In this document: one piece after another, positions 32,121-41,612 of the stretch
Layout of the letters: the number at the start of each line of letters is the position of its first letter
How positions within the stretch are numbered: the stretch's first letter is position 1
From: Burkholderia singularis
GTDB lineage: Bacteria; Pseudomonadota; Gammaproteobacteria; Burkholderiales; Burkholderiaceae
Assembly (NCBI RefSeq): GCF_900176645.1
Contig: NZ_FXAN01000004.1
Coordinates: 79,095-143,094 of the forward strand
Direction: 5' to 3'
DNA: 64,000 bases
The notes under the pieces: generated by a model
What the model saw: the letters and a program-made list of their open reading frames with translations, nothing else
The model's database searches: none
What the model was told of the DNA's origin: nothing
Translations under genes and position numbers: made by a program

Positions 32121-33311
32121 ATGACCCGTTCAAGTTCGTTGCATGCCCATGAGGGCAAGTCAAACGGCGACGATTATAGCCCAAGCGACAATCCCGCCGA
32201 CGCATCTGCCGGCGATTCGCTCGACGACGATTTGGCGAGCGACGCGTTCGGCGCGTCCGCCGGCGCCGGCACGGGCGGTAACGCGCCGCGCACGGTCGAG
32301 GTGCCGCCCGCGCTCGCCGGCGAGCGGCTCGACAAGGCGCTCGCCCAGCTTTTTCCCGAGTTTTCGCGCAGCCGCCTGCAGCAGTGGATCGAATCGTCGC
32401 GCGTGCGCATCGACGGCGCGCCCGCGAAAATCCGTCAGCCGGTGCCGCTTGGCGCGACCATCGAGCTTATCCCGGAGCTGCTGCCCGAGCAGCTCGCGTT
32501 CGCGCCGGAGCCGGTGCCGCTCGCGATCGTCTACGAGGACGATACGCTCGTCGTGATCGACAAGCCGGCCGGACTCGTCGTCCATCCCGCCGCGGGCAAC
32601 TGGGGCGGCACGCTGCTCAACGGCCTGTTGCATCGCTACGGCGACGCGGCGGCCGGGCTGCCGCGCGCAGGCATCGTGCATCGCCTCGACAAGGAAACGT
32701 CGGGGCTGATGGTCGTCGCGCGCACGCTTGCCGCGCAAACCGATCTGGTGCGCCAGTTGCAGGCGCGCACGGTAAAGCGCCGCTATTTCGCGCTCGCGTG
32801 GGGACGCATGCCCGACGAGGGGACGATCGATGCGCCGATCGGCCGCGATCCGCGCGAGCGCACGCGCATGGCGGTCGTGACGGGCGCGGCGGGCAAGCCC
32901 GCGCGCACGCACTTCCGGACCATCGACACGACGCTGTGGGAGCGTCAGCCGGTATCGGCGATCCATTGCGATCTCGAAACCGGCCGCACGCATCAGATCC
33001 GCGTGCATTGCGCGCACGCCGGGCATCCGCTGCTGGGCGATCCGGTATATGGCCGCGCGCGCGGCAAGCGCTCGGTCGCGGCATTGCCGGGCGGCTTCGC
33101 GCGGCAGGCGCTGCATGCGTGGCGGCTCGGTCTCGTGCATCCGGCAACGGGCCGCGCGATGCAGTGGCGCGCGCCGCTGCCGGACGATCTCGCGGCGCTC
33201 GTCGACGCACTCGGCTTCGGCGCGGACGACGGGGAATTCGGTGACGACGGCGCGGTCTATGACGACGGTTACGATGACGGCATGCCCTATGCCGACGACG
33301 ATGAGGATTGA
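32121..33311 (+). CDS. rluD: 23S rRNA pseudouridine synthase RluD
   Basis: The product is 396 aa. It isomerises uridines 1911, 1915 and 1917 of 23S rRNA. The N-terminal S4 domain is about residues 55-110 ([23 protein letters not shown]). The catalytic block is [18 protein letters not shown], with the Asp as nucleophile. [24 protein letters not shown] is the C-terminal family motif. An acidic, low-complexity N-terminal extension (about 1-50) and an Asp-rich tail ([16 protein letters not shown]) extend the protein beyond the E. coli size. The divergent bamD-rluD pair is conserved in proteobacteria. Confidence 0.95.
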   Translation: MTRSSSLHAHEGKSNGDDYSPSDNPADASAGDSLDDDLASDAFGASAGAGTGGNAPRTVEVPPALAGERLDKALAQLFPEFSRSRLQQWIESSRVRIDGAPAKIRQPVPLGATIELIPELLPEQLAFAPEPVPLAIVYEDDTLVVIDKPAGLVVHPAAGNWGGTLLNGLLHRYGDAAAGLPRAGIVHRLDKETSGLMVVARTLAAQTDLVRQLQARTVKRRYFALAWGRMPDEGTIDAPIGRDPRERTRMAVVTGAAGKPARTHFRTIDTTLWERQPVSAIHCDLETGRTHQIRVHCAHAGHPLLGDPVYGRARGKRSVAALPGGFARQALHAWRLGLVHPATGRAMQWRAPLPDDLAALVDALGFGADDGEFGDDGAVYDDGYDDGMPYADDDED

Positions 33312-33317
33312 TTGCCG

Positions 33318-34160
33318 ATGACGATGCCGCGCCCGCTGACCCTCGCCGATTGCGTGCAACCCGACTGGGGCGCGCCGCCGCGCGTGCATGCGCTGGTGTC
33401 GACCCGTAACGGCGGCGTGAGCGCGCCGCCGTATGGCGGCTGGCGCGACGCACGCGAAGTCGCGGGCGGGATGAACCTAGGCTTTCATACCGGCGACGAT
33501 CCGGCGCACGTCGCCGCGAACCGCGCGCGCCTGCTCGCGCTGACCGGCCAGCCGCACGCCGCGTGGCTCGAACAGGTTCACGGCACGGACGTCGTGCGCG
33601 CGGACGACGCGCTCGCCGGCGCGACCGACGGCAGCGCTCGCGTCGTGCGGGCCGACGCGAGCGTGACCGCGACGCCGGGCGCCGTTTGCGTCGTGATGGT
33701 CGCCGATTGTCTGCCGGTGTTGTTATGCGACGGCGCGGGCCGGGCCGTCGGCGCCGCGCATGCGGGCTGGCGCGGGCTCGCGGCGGGGATCGTCGAGAAG
33801 ACGGCTGAGCGCGTCGCGCAGTTGGCGGGGTGCGATGCCGGCGGATTGCTCGCGTACCTCGGCCCCGCGATCGGGCCGGCGGCGTTCGAAGTCGGCGCGG
33901 ATGTGCGCGCGGCTTTCCTGGCCGCGGCGCAGCTTGCCGATTATGCGGCAACCGATCGCGCGTTCGTCCCGCAAGCGGCGGCTCCCGGCAAGTATTGGGC
34001 GGATCTCTATGCGCTTGCGCGCCTGCGCTTGGCGCGCGCAGGCGTCATGCGCGTGAGCGGCGGCGGCGCATGCACGCTGAGCGAACGCGAGCGGTTCTAC
34101 TCTTACCGGCGCGATCGCGTGACTGGCCGGATGGCCGCGATGATCTGGCTGACCGAATGA
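33318..34160 (+). CDS. pgeF: PgeF/YfiH multicopper-oxidase-like (laccase domain) protein
   Basis: The product is 280 aa. Family members act as purine nucleoside phosphorylases and as peptidoglycan-editing factors that keep wrong amino acids out of muropeptides. Conserved metal/substrate residues are visible: WLEQVHGTDV, VMVADCLPVLLCD (Asp-Cys) and GAAHAGWRGLAAGI. The C-terminal YSYRRDRVTGRMAAMIWL is typical. Start options are TTG 33312, ATG 33318 and ATG 33324. It lies six bases behind the rluD stop, an ordering also seen in E. coli. Confidence 0.92.
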   Translation: MTMPRPLTLADCVQPDWGAPPRVHALVSTRNGGVSAPPYGGWRDAREVAGGMNLGFHTGDDPAHVAANRARLLALTGQPHAAWLEQVHGTDVVRADDALAGATDGSARVVRADASVTATPGAVCVVMVADCLPVLLCDGAGRAVGAAHAGWRGLAAGIVEKTAERVAQLAGCDAGGLLAYLGPAIGPAAFEVGADVRAAFLAAAQLADYAATDRAFVPQAAAPGKYWADLYALARLRLARAGVMRVSGGGACTLSERERFYSYRRDRVTGRMAAMIWLTE

Positions 34161-34562
34161 CGGCCGCGCGCGGCATACCGCGATGATTTCCGCGCAGCGC
34201 CGAAAGAATATTTTCATGCTTGGTGGGATATATTGCTGCGGTGCTTCGCGCGATTATTATCATTGAATTTGTTTAAACTCCGATCGGTCGTCATTGCTTG
34301 TCGTTACAGGCCGCGCGCGATTTTTGCAACGATTTGTTCCGGTTTGCGAAGTATTTTGACTCGCACGTTATCGGAGGTGACGCGTTACATGGGGAAAACG
34401 ATAATGATAAAACTACCGCACTGCGGCAGAATCTGAAGCCATGTGTCACGAGACGATCGTCCGACTCGATGGCACGTGATAATAGGATGGTCGACATCGA
34501 GCGGCTCGAGCAGGATTCCCGGGGTCTCGCAGGAATATCGAGGAAACACCGTTAAGGCAGGT
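34161..34562. other. phaC leader region
   Basis: 402 bases of AT-richer DNA between pgeF and phaC. TATATT at 34229-34234 is a possible -10 element. A GGAGG (34373-34377) precedes a 15-codon frame at 34389-34436 encoding MGKTIMIKLPHCGRI. No gene longer than this is supported. The region probably contains the phaC promoter and any PhaR operator, neither of which I can assign. Confidence 0.5.
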
Positions 34563-36470
34563 ATGACAGCACCGAAACAAACGTCGACATCCACTCACAC
34601 GGATACTGAGCAAACCCACGAGTCAACCGGATCGGCGGCTCGACCTGATACCGCGTGGTTCGACGCGGCCCGGCCCATGCAACAGATGGTCGACGCATGG
34701 CTGAATGCGTGGCGCGGCTTCGCCGAGCCGGCCCGCGCGGCTGCCGGCGGCGCTCAGCCGGCGTGGACCTGGCCGAATCAGCCGTTTGCGTTGCCGTTCG
34801 CGATGCCGCCGATGCCAAACTGGTCCGGCGCGGCTGCGCCGTTTCCCGCGGCCATTGCCGGTTTCGCGCCGCTCGCGTCGGTGCCGCCCGCGCGGCTGCA
34901 ACAGTTGCAAGCCGATTATTCGCGCGATTGCCTGGCGCTGCTTCAGCTGGCAACGGCTGCGACCCCGGCGCTACCCGAACTGAAGGACCGGCGCTTCAGC
35001 TCGGAGGCGTGGAAGGGCTCGCCGGCGCACACGTTCGCTGCTGCATGGTATCTGCTGAATGCGCGCTACCTGCAGGCGCTGGCCGAATCGCTCGAAACCG
35101 ATCCGAAAACGCGCGAGCGCATCCGCTTCGCGGTCGAGCAATGGACGGCGGCTGCGGCGCCGAGCAATTTCCTCGCGCTCAATCCGGATGCTCAGAAGAA
35201 TGTGATCGATACGCAGGGCGAGAGCCTGCTGCTCGGCATGATGAACCTGTTCTCGGACCTGCAGCGCGGCAAGGTCTCGCAGACGGACGAATCGCAGTTC
35301 GTCGTCGGCAAGGATCTCGCCGTGACGCCAGGCGCGGTGATTTACGAGAACGACCTGATTCAGCTCATCCAGTACAAGCCATTGACGACGACCGTGTTCG
35401 AGCGGCCGCTGCTCATCGTGCCGCCGTGTATCAACAAGTTCTACATCCTCGATCTGCGGCCGCAGAGTTCGCTCGTCGAGCATGCGCTGACGAGCGGCCA
35501 TCCGGTCTATTTGATTTCGTGGCGCAACGCGGATGCGTCGATCGCGCACAAGACCTGGGACGATTACATCGACGAAGGACTGCTTGCCGCGATTGACGTG
35601 GTCCAGCAAGTGAGCGGACGCGAGCAGATCAACACGCTCGGCTTTTGCGTCGGCGGCACGCTGCTGGCAACGGCGCTCGCCGTGCTCGCTGCGCGCGGCG
35701 AGCATCCGGCCGCGTCGATGACGCTGCTTACCGCGATGCTCGATTTTTCCGACACGGGCATTCTCGACGTGTTCGTCGACGAAGCGCACGTGCAACTGCG
35801 CGAGCAGACGATCGGCGGCAAGAATGGCGGACAGCCGGGCCTGATGCGCGGTATCGAATTCGCCAATACGTTCTCGTTCCTGCGGCCCAACGATCTGTTC
35901 TGGAACTACGTCGTCGACAACTATCTGAAGGGCCGCACGCCTGCGCCGTTCGATCTGCTGTACTGGAACAGCGATTCGACGAATCTGCCCGGGCCGATGT
36001 ATGCGTGGTATCTGCGCCATACCTATCTCGAGAACAAGCTGCGTGAACCCGATGCGCTGATGGTATGCGGCGAGAGCGTCGATCTGTCGAGAATCGACGT
36101 GCCGACCTTCATCTACGGCTCGCGCGAAGACCACATCGTGCCGTGGCGAACCGCGTATGCGTCGACGTCGCTGCTCACCGGCCCGCTGACGTTCGTGCTC
36201 GGCGCATCGGGCCACGTCGCTGGCGTCATCAATCCGCCGGCGAAGAATAAACGCAGCTACTGGACCTACGACGTTCCGGCCAAGGCGCTGCCCGAATCGG
36301 GGGACGACTGGTTCGATGCGGCGACCGAGCATCCGGGAAGCTGGTGGCCCGAATGGACCGCGTGGCTCGACCAATACGGCGGCCGCAAGGTGAAGCCGCG
36401 CGCGCTTGGCTCGGCGAGTTTTCCGGTGATCGAGCCCGCGCCCGGCCGGTATGTGATGCAACGCGATTGA
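34563..36470 (+). CDS. phaC: class I poly(3-hydroxyalkanoate) synthase
   Basis: The product is 635 aa. It polymerises (R)-3-hydroxybutyryl-CoA on PHB granules. The lipase-like box GFCVGGT carries the nucleophile C362; D523 (SREDHIVPW) and H551 (GASGHVAGVINPP) complete the triad. The distances (161 and 28 residues) equal those I recall for Cupriavidus necator PhaC1 (C319, D480, H508), so this protein has about 43 extra residues before the catalytic domain. The N-terminal 100 residues are Ala/Pro/Trp-rich. The ATG at 34563 follows AAGGCAGGT. First gene of the phaC-A-B-R cluster. Confidence 0.97.
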   Translation: MTAPKQTSTSTHTDTEQTHESTGSAARPDTAWFDAARPMQQMVDAWLNAWRGFAEPARAAAGGAQPAWTWPNQPFALPFAMPPMPNWSGAAAPFPAAIAGFAPLASVPPARLQQLQADYSRDCLALLQLATAATPALPELKDRRFSSEAWKGSPAHTFAAAWYLLNARYLQALAESLETDPKTRERIRFAVEQWTAAAAPSNFLALNPDAQKNVIDTQGESLLLGMMNLFSDLQRGKVSQTDESQFVVGKDLAVTPGAVIYENDLIQLIQYKPLTTTVFERPLLIVPPCINKFYILDLRPQSSLVEHALTSGHPVYLISWRNADASIAHKTWDDYIDEGLLAAIDVVQQVSGREQINTLGFCVGGTLLATALAVLAARGEHPAASMTLLTAMLDFSDTGILDVFVDEAHVQLREQTIGGKNGGQPGLMRGIEFANTFSFLRPNDLFWNYVVDNYLKGRTPAPFDLLYWNSDSTNLPGPMYAWYLRHTYLENKLREPDALMVCGESVDLSRIDVPTFIYGSREDHIVPWRTAYASTSLLTGPLTFVLGASGHVAGVINPPAKNKRSYWTYDVPAKALPESGDDWFDAATEHPGSWWPEWTAWLDQYGGRKVKPRALGSASFPVIEPAPGRYVMQRD

Positions 36471-36566
36471 CGAACGGCGGAAGGCGGCGCACGCTTTCCG
36501 ACGCGACCGTTTTTTTGACAGGGCGGCCATGGCGCGCGGCGCCAAGTTCGCCCGGAGGACAGTGAG

Positions 36567-37748
36567 ATGACAGACGTAGTGATCGTATCGGCCGCGCGCA
36601 CCGCGGTCGGCAAGTTCGGTGGTTCGCTCGCGAAGATTGCCGCGCCCAAGCTCGGCGCAACCGTGATTCGCGCGGTGCTCGAGCGGGCCGGCGTGAAACC
36701 CGAGCTGGTCAGCGAAGTGATCATGGGCCAGGTGCTGACCGCGGGCTCGGGCCAGAATCCGGCACGCCAGGCGCTGATCGCGGCGGGATTGCCGAACGCG
36801 GTGCCGGGCATGACGATCAACAAGGTGTGCGGCTCGGGCCTGAAGGCCGTGATGCTGGCGGCGAACGCGATCGTGGCGGGTGACGCGGAAATCGTCGTCG
36901 CGGGCGGCCAGGAGAACATGAGCGCCGCGCCGCATGTGCTGCCGGGCTCGCGCGACGGTTTCAGGATGGGCGATGCGAAGCTGGTCGACACCATGATCGT
37001 CGACGGCCTGTGGGATGTCTACAACCAGTACCACATGGGCATCACCGCGGAAAACGTCGCGAAGGAGCACGGCATCACGCGCGAAGAGCAGGACAAGTTC
37101 GCCGCGCTGTCGCAGAACAAGGCGGAAGCGGCGCAGAAGGCCGGGCGTTTCGACGACGAGATCGTGCCGATCGAGATCCCGCAAAAGAAGGGTGAGCCGG
37201 TGCGCTTTGCGACCGACGAGTTCGTGCGCCACGGCGTGACGGCCGAATCGCTCGCGGGCCTGAAGCCCGCGTTCGCGAAGGACGGCACGGTGACGGCCGC
37301 GAACGCGTCCGGCATCAATGACGGCGCGGCCGCGGTGCTCGTGATGTCGGCGCAGAAGGCCGACGCGCTTGGCCTGAAGCCGCTTGCGCGGATCAAGGCT
37401 TACGCCAACGCGGGTGTCGATCCCAGCGTGATGGGGATCGGCCCGGTGCCGGCGTCGCGCCGTTGTCTCGAGCGCGCCGGCTGGTCGGTGGGCGATCTCG
37501 ATCTGATGGAAATCAACGAAGCGTTCGCCGCGCAGGCGCTCGCGGTGAACAAGCAGATGGGCTGGGACACGTCGAAGATCAACGTGAACGGCGGCGCGAT
37601 CGCGATCGGTCATCCGATTGGCGCATCGGGTTGCCGGATCCTCGTCACGCTGCTGCACGAAATGCAGAAACGCGATGCGAAGCGGGGCTTGGCGTCGCTG
37701 TGCATCGGCGGCGGAATGGGCGTCGCGCTCGCGCTCGAGCGCCCGTGA
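36567..37748 (+). CDS. phaA: acetyl-CoA acetyltransferase (PHB beta-ketothiolase)
   Basis: The product is 393 aa. It condenses two acetyl-CoA to acetoacetyl-CoA. The acyl-carrying nucleophile is C88 ([11 protein letters not shown]), with H349 ([10 protein letters not shown]) and C379 (SLCIGGGMG) as the catalytic base pair. The length is exact for the family. AGGACAGTGAG supplies a strong ribosome-binding site. It lies 96 bases behind phaC and 114 before phaB, the standard order of a PHB operon. Confidence 0.97.
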   Translation: MTDVVIVSAARTAVGKFGGSLAKIAAPKLGATVIRAVLERAGVKPELVSEVIMGQVLTAGSGQNPARQALIAAGLPNAVPGMTINKVCGSGLKAVMLAANAIVAGDAEIVVAGGQENMSAAPHVLPGSRDGFRMGDAKLVDTMIVDGLWDVYNQYHMGITAENVAKEHGITREEQDKFAALSQNKAEAAQKAGRFDDEIVPIEIPQKKGEPVRFATDEFVRHGVTAESLAGLKPAFAKDGTVTAANASGINDGAAAVLVMSAQKADALGLKPLARIKAYANAGVDPSVMGIGPVPASRRCLERAGWSVGDLDLMEINEAFAAQALAVNKQMGWDTSKINVNGGAIAIGHPIGASGCRILVTLLHEMQKRDAKRGLASLCIGGGMGVALALERP

Positions 37749-37862
37749 TGTGATGCATGCGCGCGCCGGTCAGGCCACACCGTCGCGCGCGCTCCGACTG
37801 ACGGCAAAGAGGCAGAGAGGCCGCCGCCCGGCGCCTCTCAAAATGATAAGGGAGTGATGTCT

Positions 37863-38603
37863 ATGTCACAGCGAATTGCTTACGTAACCGGCGGAATGGG
37901 TGGTATCGGCACGAGCATCTGCCAGCGCCTGCACAAGGACGGCTTCAAGGTGATCGCGGGCTGCGGCCCGAATTCGCCGCGCCGCGTGAAATGGCTCGAC
38001 GATCAGAAGGCGCTCGGCTTCGATTTCTATGCGTCCGAAGGCAATGTCGGCGATTGGGATTCGACGAAGCAGGCGTTCGACAAGGTGAAGGCCGAGATCG
38101 GCGAGGTGGATGTGCTCGTCAACAATGCGGGCATCACGCGCGATGTCGTGTTCCGCAAGATGACGCGCGAAGACTGGACGGCCGTGATCGACACGAATCT
38201 GACGAGCCTCTTCAACGTGACGAAGCAGGTGATCGACGGGATGGTCGAGCGCGGCTGGGGGCGGATCATCAATATCTCGTCGGTGAACGGCCAGAAAGGT
38301 CAGTTCGGCCAAACCAATTATTCGACTGCGAAAGCGGGCATTCACGGCTTCACGATGTCGCTTGCGCAGGAAGTCGCGACGAAGGGCGTGACGGTCAATA
38401 CGGTGTCGCCCGGCTACATCGGCACCGATATGGTGAAGGCGATCCGCCCGGACGTGCTCGAGAAGATCGTCGCGACGATCCCGGTGCGCCGGTTGGGCTC
38501 GCCCGACGAGATCGGCTCGATCGTCGCGTGGCTGGCATCAGAGGAATCCGGTTTCGCGACGGGCGCCGACTTCTCGCTGAACGGCGGCTTGCATATGGGC
38601 TGA
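37863..38603 (+). CDS. phaB: NADPH-dependent acetoacetyl-CoA reductase
   Basis: The product is 246 aa, a short-chain dehydrogenase. It makes (R)-3-hydroxybutyryl-CoA for PhaC. The cofactor loop is TGGMGGIGTSICQRL, with NNAGITRD, the catalytic Ser in NISSVNG and YSTAK as the Tyr-Lys pair. The start at 37863 has AAGGGAG at good distance; GTG 37854 and ATG 37857 are in frame but lie inside that site. A strong hairpin follows the stop. Confidence 0.97.
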   Translation: MSQRIAYVTGGMGGIGTSICQRLHKDGFKVIAGCGPNSPRRVKWLDDQKALGFDFYASEGNVGDWDSTKQAFDKVKAEIGEVDVLVNNAGITRDVVFRKMTREDWTAVIDTNLTSLFNVTKQVIDGMVERGWGRIINISSVNGQKGQFGQTNYSTAKAGIHGFTMSLAQEVATKGVTVNTVSPGYIGTDMVKAIRPDVLEKIVATIPVRRLGSPDEIGSIVAWLASEESGFATGADFSLNGGLHMG

Positions 38604-38613
38604 GCTGTGCGCT

Positions 38614-38637
38614 GCCGGCCGGTGTATGCCGGCCGGC
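38614..38637. other. hairpin between phaB and phaR
   Basis: A 9-bp GC-only stem (38614-38622 with 38629-38637, six-base loop) begins 11 bases after the phaB stop. There is no T run, so it may attenuate rather than stop transcription into phaR or stabilise the upstream mRNA. Confidence 0.45.
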
Positions 38638-38731
38638 CGCATGGATCGGGGTTCCGGGGACGCCGGGCGTTGCGCGATCAGGCGCGGCGCCCGCGTTGTC
38701 ATTACGCGCATCAGGCGCTCAAGGGCGTTAC

Positions 38732-39298
38732 ATGACGACTACAAAGAAAACTAGCGAACGGCTGATCAAGAAGTATCCGAACCGCCGTTTGTACGATACG
38801 GAGACGAGCACCTACATTACGCTGACCGATGTGAAGCAGCTCGTGCTGGAGCAGGAGGACTTCAAGGTCATCGACGCGAAGAGCAACGAGGATCTGACGC
38901 GCAGCATCCTGTTGCAGATCATTCTCGAAGAGGAAAGCGGCGGCGTGCCGATGTTCTCGTCATCGATGCTGTCGCAGATCATCCGTTTCTACGGGCATGC
39001 GATGCAGGGGATGATGGGCACCTATCTCGAGAAGAACATCCAGGCGTTCATCGACATTCAGGGCAAACTCGCCGAGCAATCGAAGAACCTGTATGAGAAC
39101 AATGCGATGAATCCTGAAGTCTGGTCGCAGTTCATGAACATGCAGGCGCCGATGATGCAAGGAATGATGACGAGCTACATCGAGCAGTCGAAGAACATGT
39201 TCGTACAAATGCAGGAGCAAATGCAGAATCAGGCAAAGACGATGTTCAGCTCGTTTCCGTTCAAGCCGGTGACGTCTTCGGAGCCGGACAAGAAATAA
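38732..39298 (+). CDS. phaR: polyhydroxyalkanoate synthesis repressor PhaR
   Basis: The product is 188 aa. PhaR binds DNA and PHB and represses phasin genes until polymer forms. The DNA-binding domain LIKKYPNRRLYDTETSTYITLTDVKQLV is near-invariant in the family. The PHB-accumulation regulatory domain follows (LLQIILEEESGG, SSSMLSQIIRFYGHAMQGMMG). The C-terminal half is Met/Gln-rich (QMQEQMQNQAKTMFSSFPF) and probably contacts polymer. It sits 128 bases after phaB, the usual place. Confidence 0.96.
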   Translation: MTTTKKTSERLIKKYPNRRLYDTETSTYITLTDVKQLVLEQEDFKVIDAKSNEDLTRSILLQIILEEESGGVPMFSSSMLSQIIRFYGHAMQGMMGTYLEKNIQAFIDIQGKLAEQSKNLYENNAMNPEVWSQFMNMQAPMMQGMMTSYIEQSKNMFVQMQEQMQNQAKTMFSSFPFKPVTSSEPDKK

Positions 39299-39943
39299 GC
39301 AGTCACGCATTGGCGAGCCCGCACGATCGGTCGTGGCGGGCCGTCGCCGGTTTCGGGAGCCCGTTTTCCGCACGCAGTTAAGGGGCCGGGGCATGGCAGG
39401 GCGGGAGCGGCGCTCATGACCCGCTGCGCCGCCGCGCTCGCGTGACTCCGTGTTTGAGGCGCATCGCGCTGCGGGCAGCGTTGCCAGCGGGCTCCGCGCT
39501 TGGCGCGGTGCCCGCCACAACCATCGTTTTCACCCATGCGCCGCAAGCGGTTTGCGACGCGTGACGGCCTTCGGCGCGGACATTCACCGCGCGACGCGCA
39601 TTTCAGTGCTCGAACATTCCATAACGCGCGGCCGGTCGAATCCGGCGCTTTGCCGCTCATGCTGCCCGCCTACTTTCGCGGCTCTGCTCGGCGGATTCCT
39701 GGAAGTTTTGCTGCGCCTTCGTCGTCATGACGCGAATGGCCGGCAGCGGTTCGTCGTCCGTTGGGGCGGTTGCTGCGCTCAGCGGCGCCGAGCGGATCGC
39801 GGCAAGCGCGCGCGGCGGCCCGGTCCGGCAGGCGCATCCGTTCGAAATCGGGACCGGGGAAATCTTGGGAAGGCGGGGGCGCAAGGTAAAATACCGATTT
39901 AGTGGCGCAGGGCGCTACGTCCCTCACAAATACGGAAGCATCG
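39299..39943. other. large phaR-rimO spacer
   Basis: About 645 bases with no supported protein gene. Frames in it are Arg/Ala-rich shadows without start signals or family character. A hairpin-like GCCCGCACGA/TCGTGGCGGGC (39313-39337) just after phaR may end its transcript. The rimO promoter candidate lies at 39865-39892. A small RNA cannot be excluded. Confidence 0.45.
39865..39892 (+). promoter_or_regulatory. candidate sigma-70 promoter of rimO
   Basis: TTGGGA (39865-39870), a 16-base spacer and TAAAAT (39887-39892) together give a reasonable -35/-10 pair. Transcription would begin near 39899, which argues against the GTG at 39902 as the rimO start. Confidence 0.5.
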
Positions 39944-41335
39944 GTGAAAAGTCATCAGGAATCAAAAGTCAACGCAGGTTCTGTGCCCAAAATCGGGATG
40001 GTGTCGCTCGGCTGCCCCAAAGCCCTCGTCGATTCCGAGCAGATCATCACGCAACTGCGCGCCGAAGGCTATGAGATCTCCGGCACCTACGACGGCGCGG
40101 ATCTCGTCGTCGTCAACACCTGCGGCTTCATCGACGAAGCCGTTCAGGAAAGCCTCGATGCGATCGGCGAGGCGCTTGCCGAGAACGGCAAGGTGATTGT
40201 CACGGGCTGCCTCGGCGCGAAAAAGAGCGCGAGCGGCTCCGGACTCATCGAGGAGGTGCATCCGAAAGTGCTCGCCGTCACCGGCCCGCATGCGCTCGGC
40301 GAAGTGATGCAGGCCGTGCATGACCACTTGCCGAAGCCGCACGATCCGTTCGTCGATCTCGTGCCCGCCGCCGGAATCAAGCTCACGCCGCGTCATTACG
40401 CATACCTGAAGATCTCCGAGGGCTGCAATCACCGCTGCACGTTCTGCATCATTCCGTCGATGCGCGGCGATCTCGTGTCGCGTCCCGTCGCCGACGTGAT
40501 GCTCGAAGCGGAGAACCTGTTCAAGGCTGGCGTGAAGGAGCTGCTCGTGATTTCGCAAGACACGAGCGCATACGGCGTCGACGTCAAATACCGGATGGGG
40601 TTCTGGAACGGCAAGCCGGTCAAGACTCGGATGACCGAACTCGTCGGCGCGCTCGGCGAGCTTGCCGCACAGTACGGCGCATGGGTGCGGCTGCATTACG
40701 TGTATCCATATCCGCACGTCGACGAGATCATTCCGATGATGGCCGACGGCCCGTTCAAGGGACATCTGCTGCCGTATCTCGATGTGCCGTTCCAGCACGC
40801 GCATCCGGACGTGCTCAAGCGCATGAAGCGTCCGGCGAACGCCGAAAAGGTGCTCGAGCGCGTGCGGGCGTGGCGCGAGATTTGCCCGGACCTGACGATC
40901 CGCAGCACGTTCATCGCGGGTTTCCCGGGCGAGACCGACGCGCAGTTCGAGACGCTGCTCGATTTCATCCGCGAGGCGGAACTCGATCGGGTCGGCTGCT
41001 TCGCTTATTCGCCCGTCGAGGGGGCAACCGCGAACGATCTCGACGGCGCGCTGCCCGACGAGGTGCGCGAGGCTCGCCGCGCGCGTTTCATGGAGGTTGC
41101 CGAAGAGGTATCGGCCGCGCGCATCGCGCGCAAGGTGGGCAAGACGCTGAAGGTGTTGATCGACGAAGTCAACGACGAAGGCGGGATCGGACGCACCGCG
41201 GCGGATGCGCCGGAGATCGACGGCGTCGTTTATGTCGAGCCGGCGACGAAGGCGTCTAAGCGCTACAAGGCCGGCGATTTCGTGTCGGTAAGGATCACCG
41301 GCGCCGACGGGCACGATCTCTGGGGCGAAGTCTGA
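39944..41335 (+). CDS. rimO: ribosomal protein S12 methylthiotransferase
   Basis: The product is 463 aa from the GTG at 39944. RimO is a radical-SAM enzyme that methylthiolates an Asp of ribosomal protein S12. The N-terminal cluster-binding domain has [27 protein letters not shown] and [10 protein letters not shown]. The radical-SAM cysteines are in [15 protein letters not shown]-terminal TRAM domain starts near residue 395. Starts at 39902, 39944 and 39983 (all GTG) are possible. 39902 is too close to the predicted transcription start, and 39944 has CGGAAG upstream. It is an apparently single gene between the pha cluster and bktB. Confidence 0.95.
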   Translation: MKSHQESKVNAGSVPKIGMVSLGCPKALVDSEQIITQLRAEGYEISGTYDGADLVVVNTCGFIDEAVQESLDAIGEALAENGKVIVTGCLGAKKSASGSGLIEEVHPKVLAVTGPHALGEVMQAVHDHLPKPHDPFVDLVPAAGIKLTPRHYAYLKISEGCNHRCTFCIIPSMRGDLVSRPVADVMLEAENLFKAGVKELLVISQDTSAYGVDVKYRMGFWNGKPVKTRMTELVGALGELAAQYGAWVRLHYVYPYPHVDEIIPMMADGPFKGHLLPYLDVPFQHAHPDVLKRMKRPANAEKVLERVRAWREICPDLTIRSTFIAGFPGETDAQFETLLDFIREAELDRVGCFAYSPVEGATANDLDGALPDEVREARRARFMEVAEEVSAARIARKVGKTLKVLIDEVNDEGGIGRTAADAPEIDGVVYVEPATKASKRYKAGDFVSVRITGADGHDLWGEV

Positions 41336-41612
41336 CGCCATTCGGCGCCGTATGCGGGGCGCCGGGGCGGCGGCCGCCCGCGCCTCGCTCGCGCGAGCGG
41401 CTGCCCGCGCGGCGCGGGCAGCGGGACGATTCGCAAATGCGGGCGGCGTGCGGGCACCCACGGCACACAGCGAAGGCAGGCCGCCAACGCGGGCGGCGAC
41501 GGCTGACGCAAGTCCCTCGGCGGCTTGCCGAGGCAGGCGACGAATGCATCACGCGCGCGGCAAAGATCGCGCGCCCGATTGAATTTCATCGAGAGAAGAG
41601 AGGGAGGCAACG

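Noticed and set aside
34971..37658. 895-codon minus-strand frame opposite phaC and phaA
   Set aside because: Shadow of two intact enzymes with complete catalytic residues.
39450..39902. 150-codon plus-strand frame in the phaR-rimO spacer
   Set aside because: Arg/Cys-rich with scattered character typical of a GC-rich shadow frame, no start signal, and it overlaps the rimO promoter candidate.
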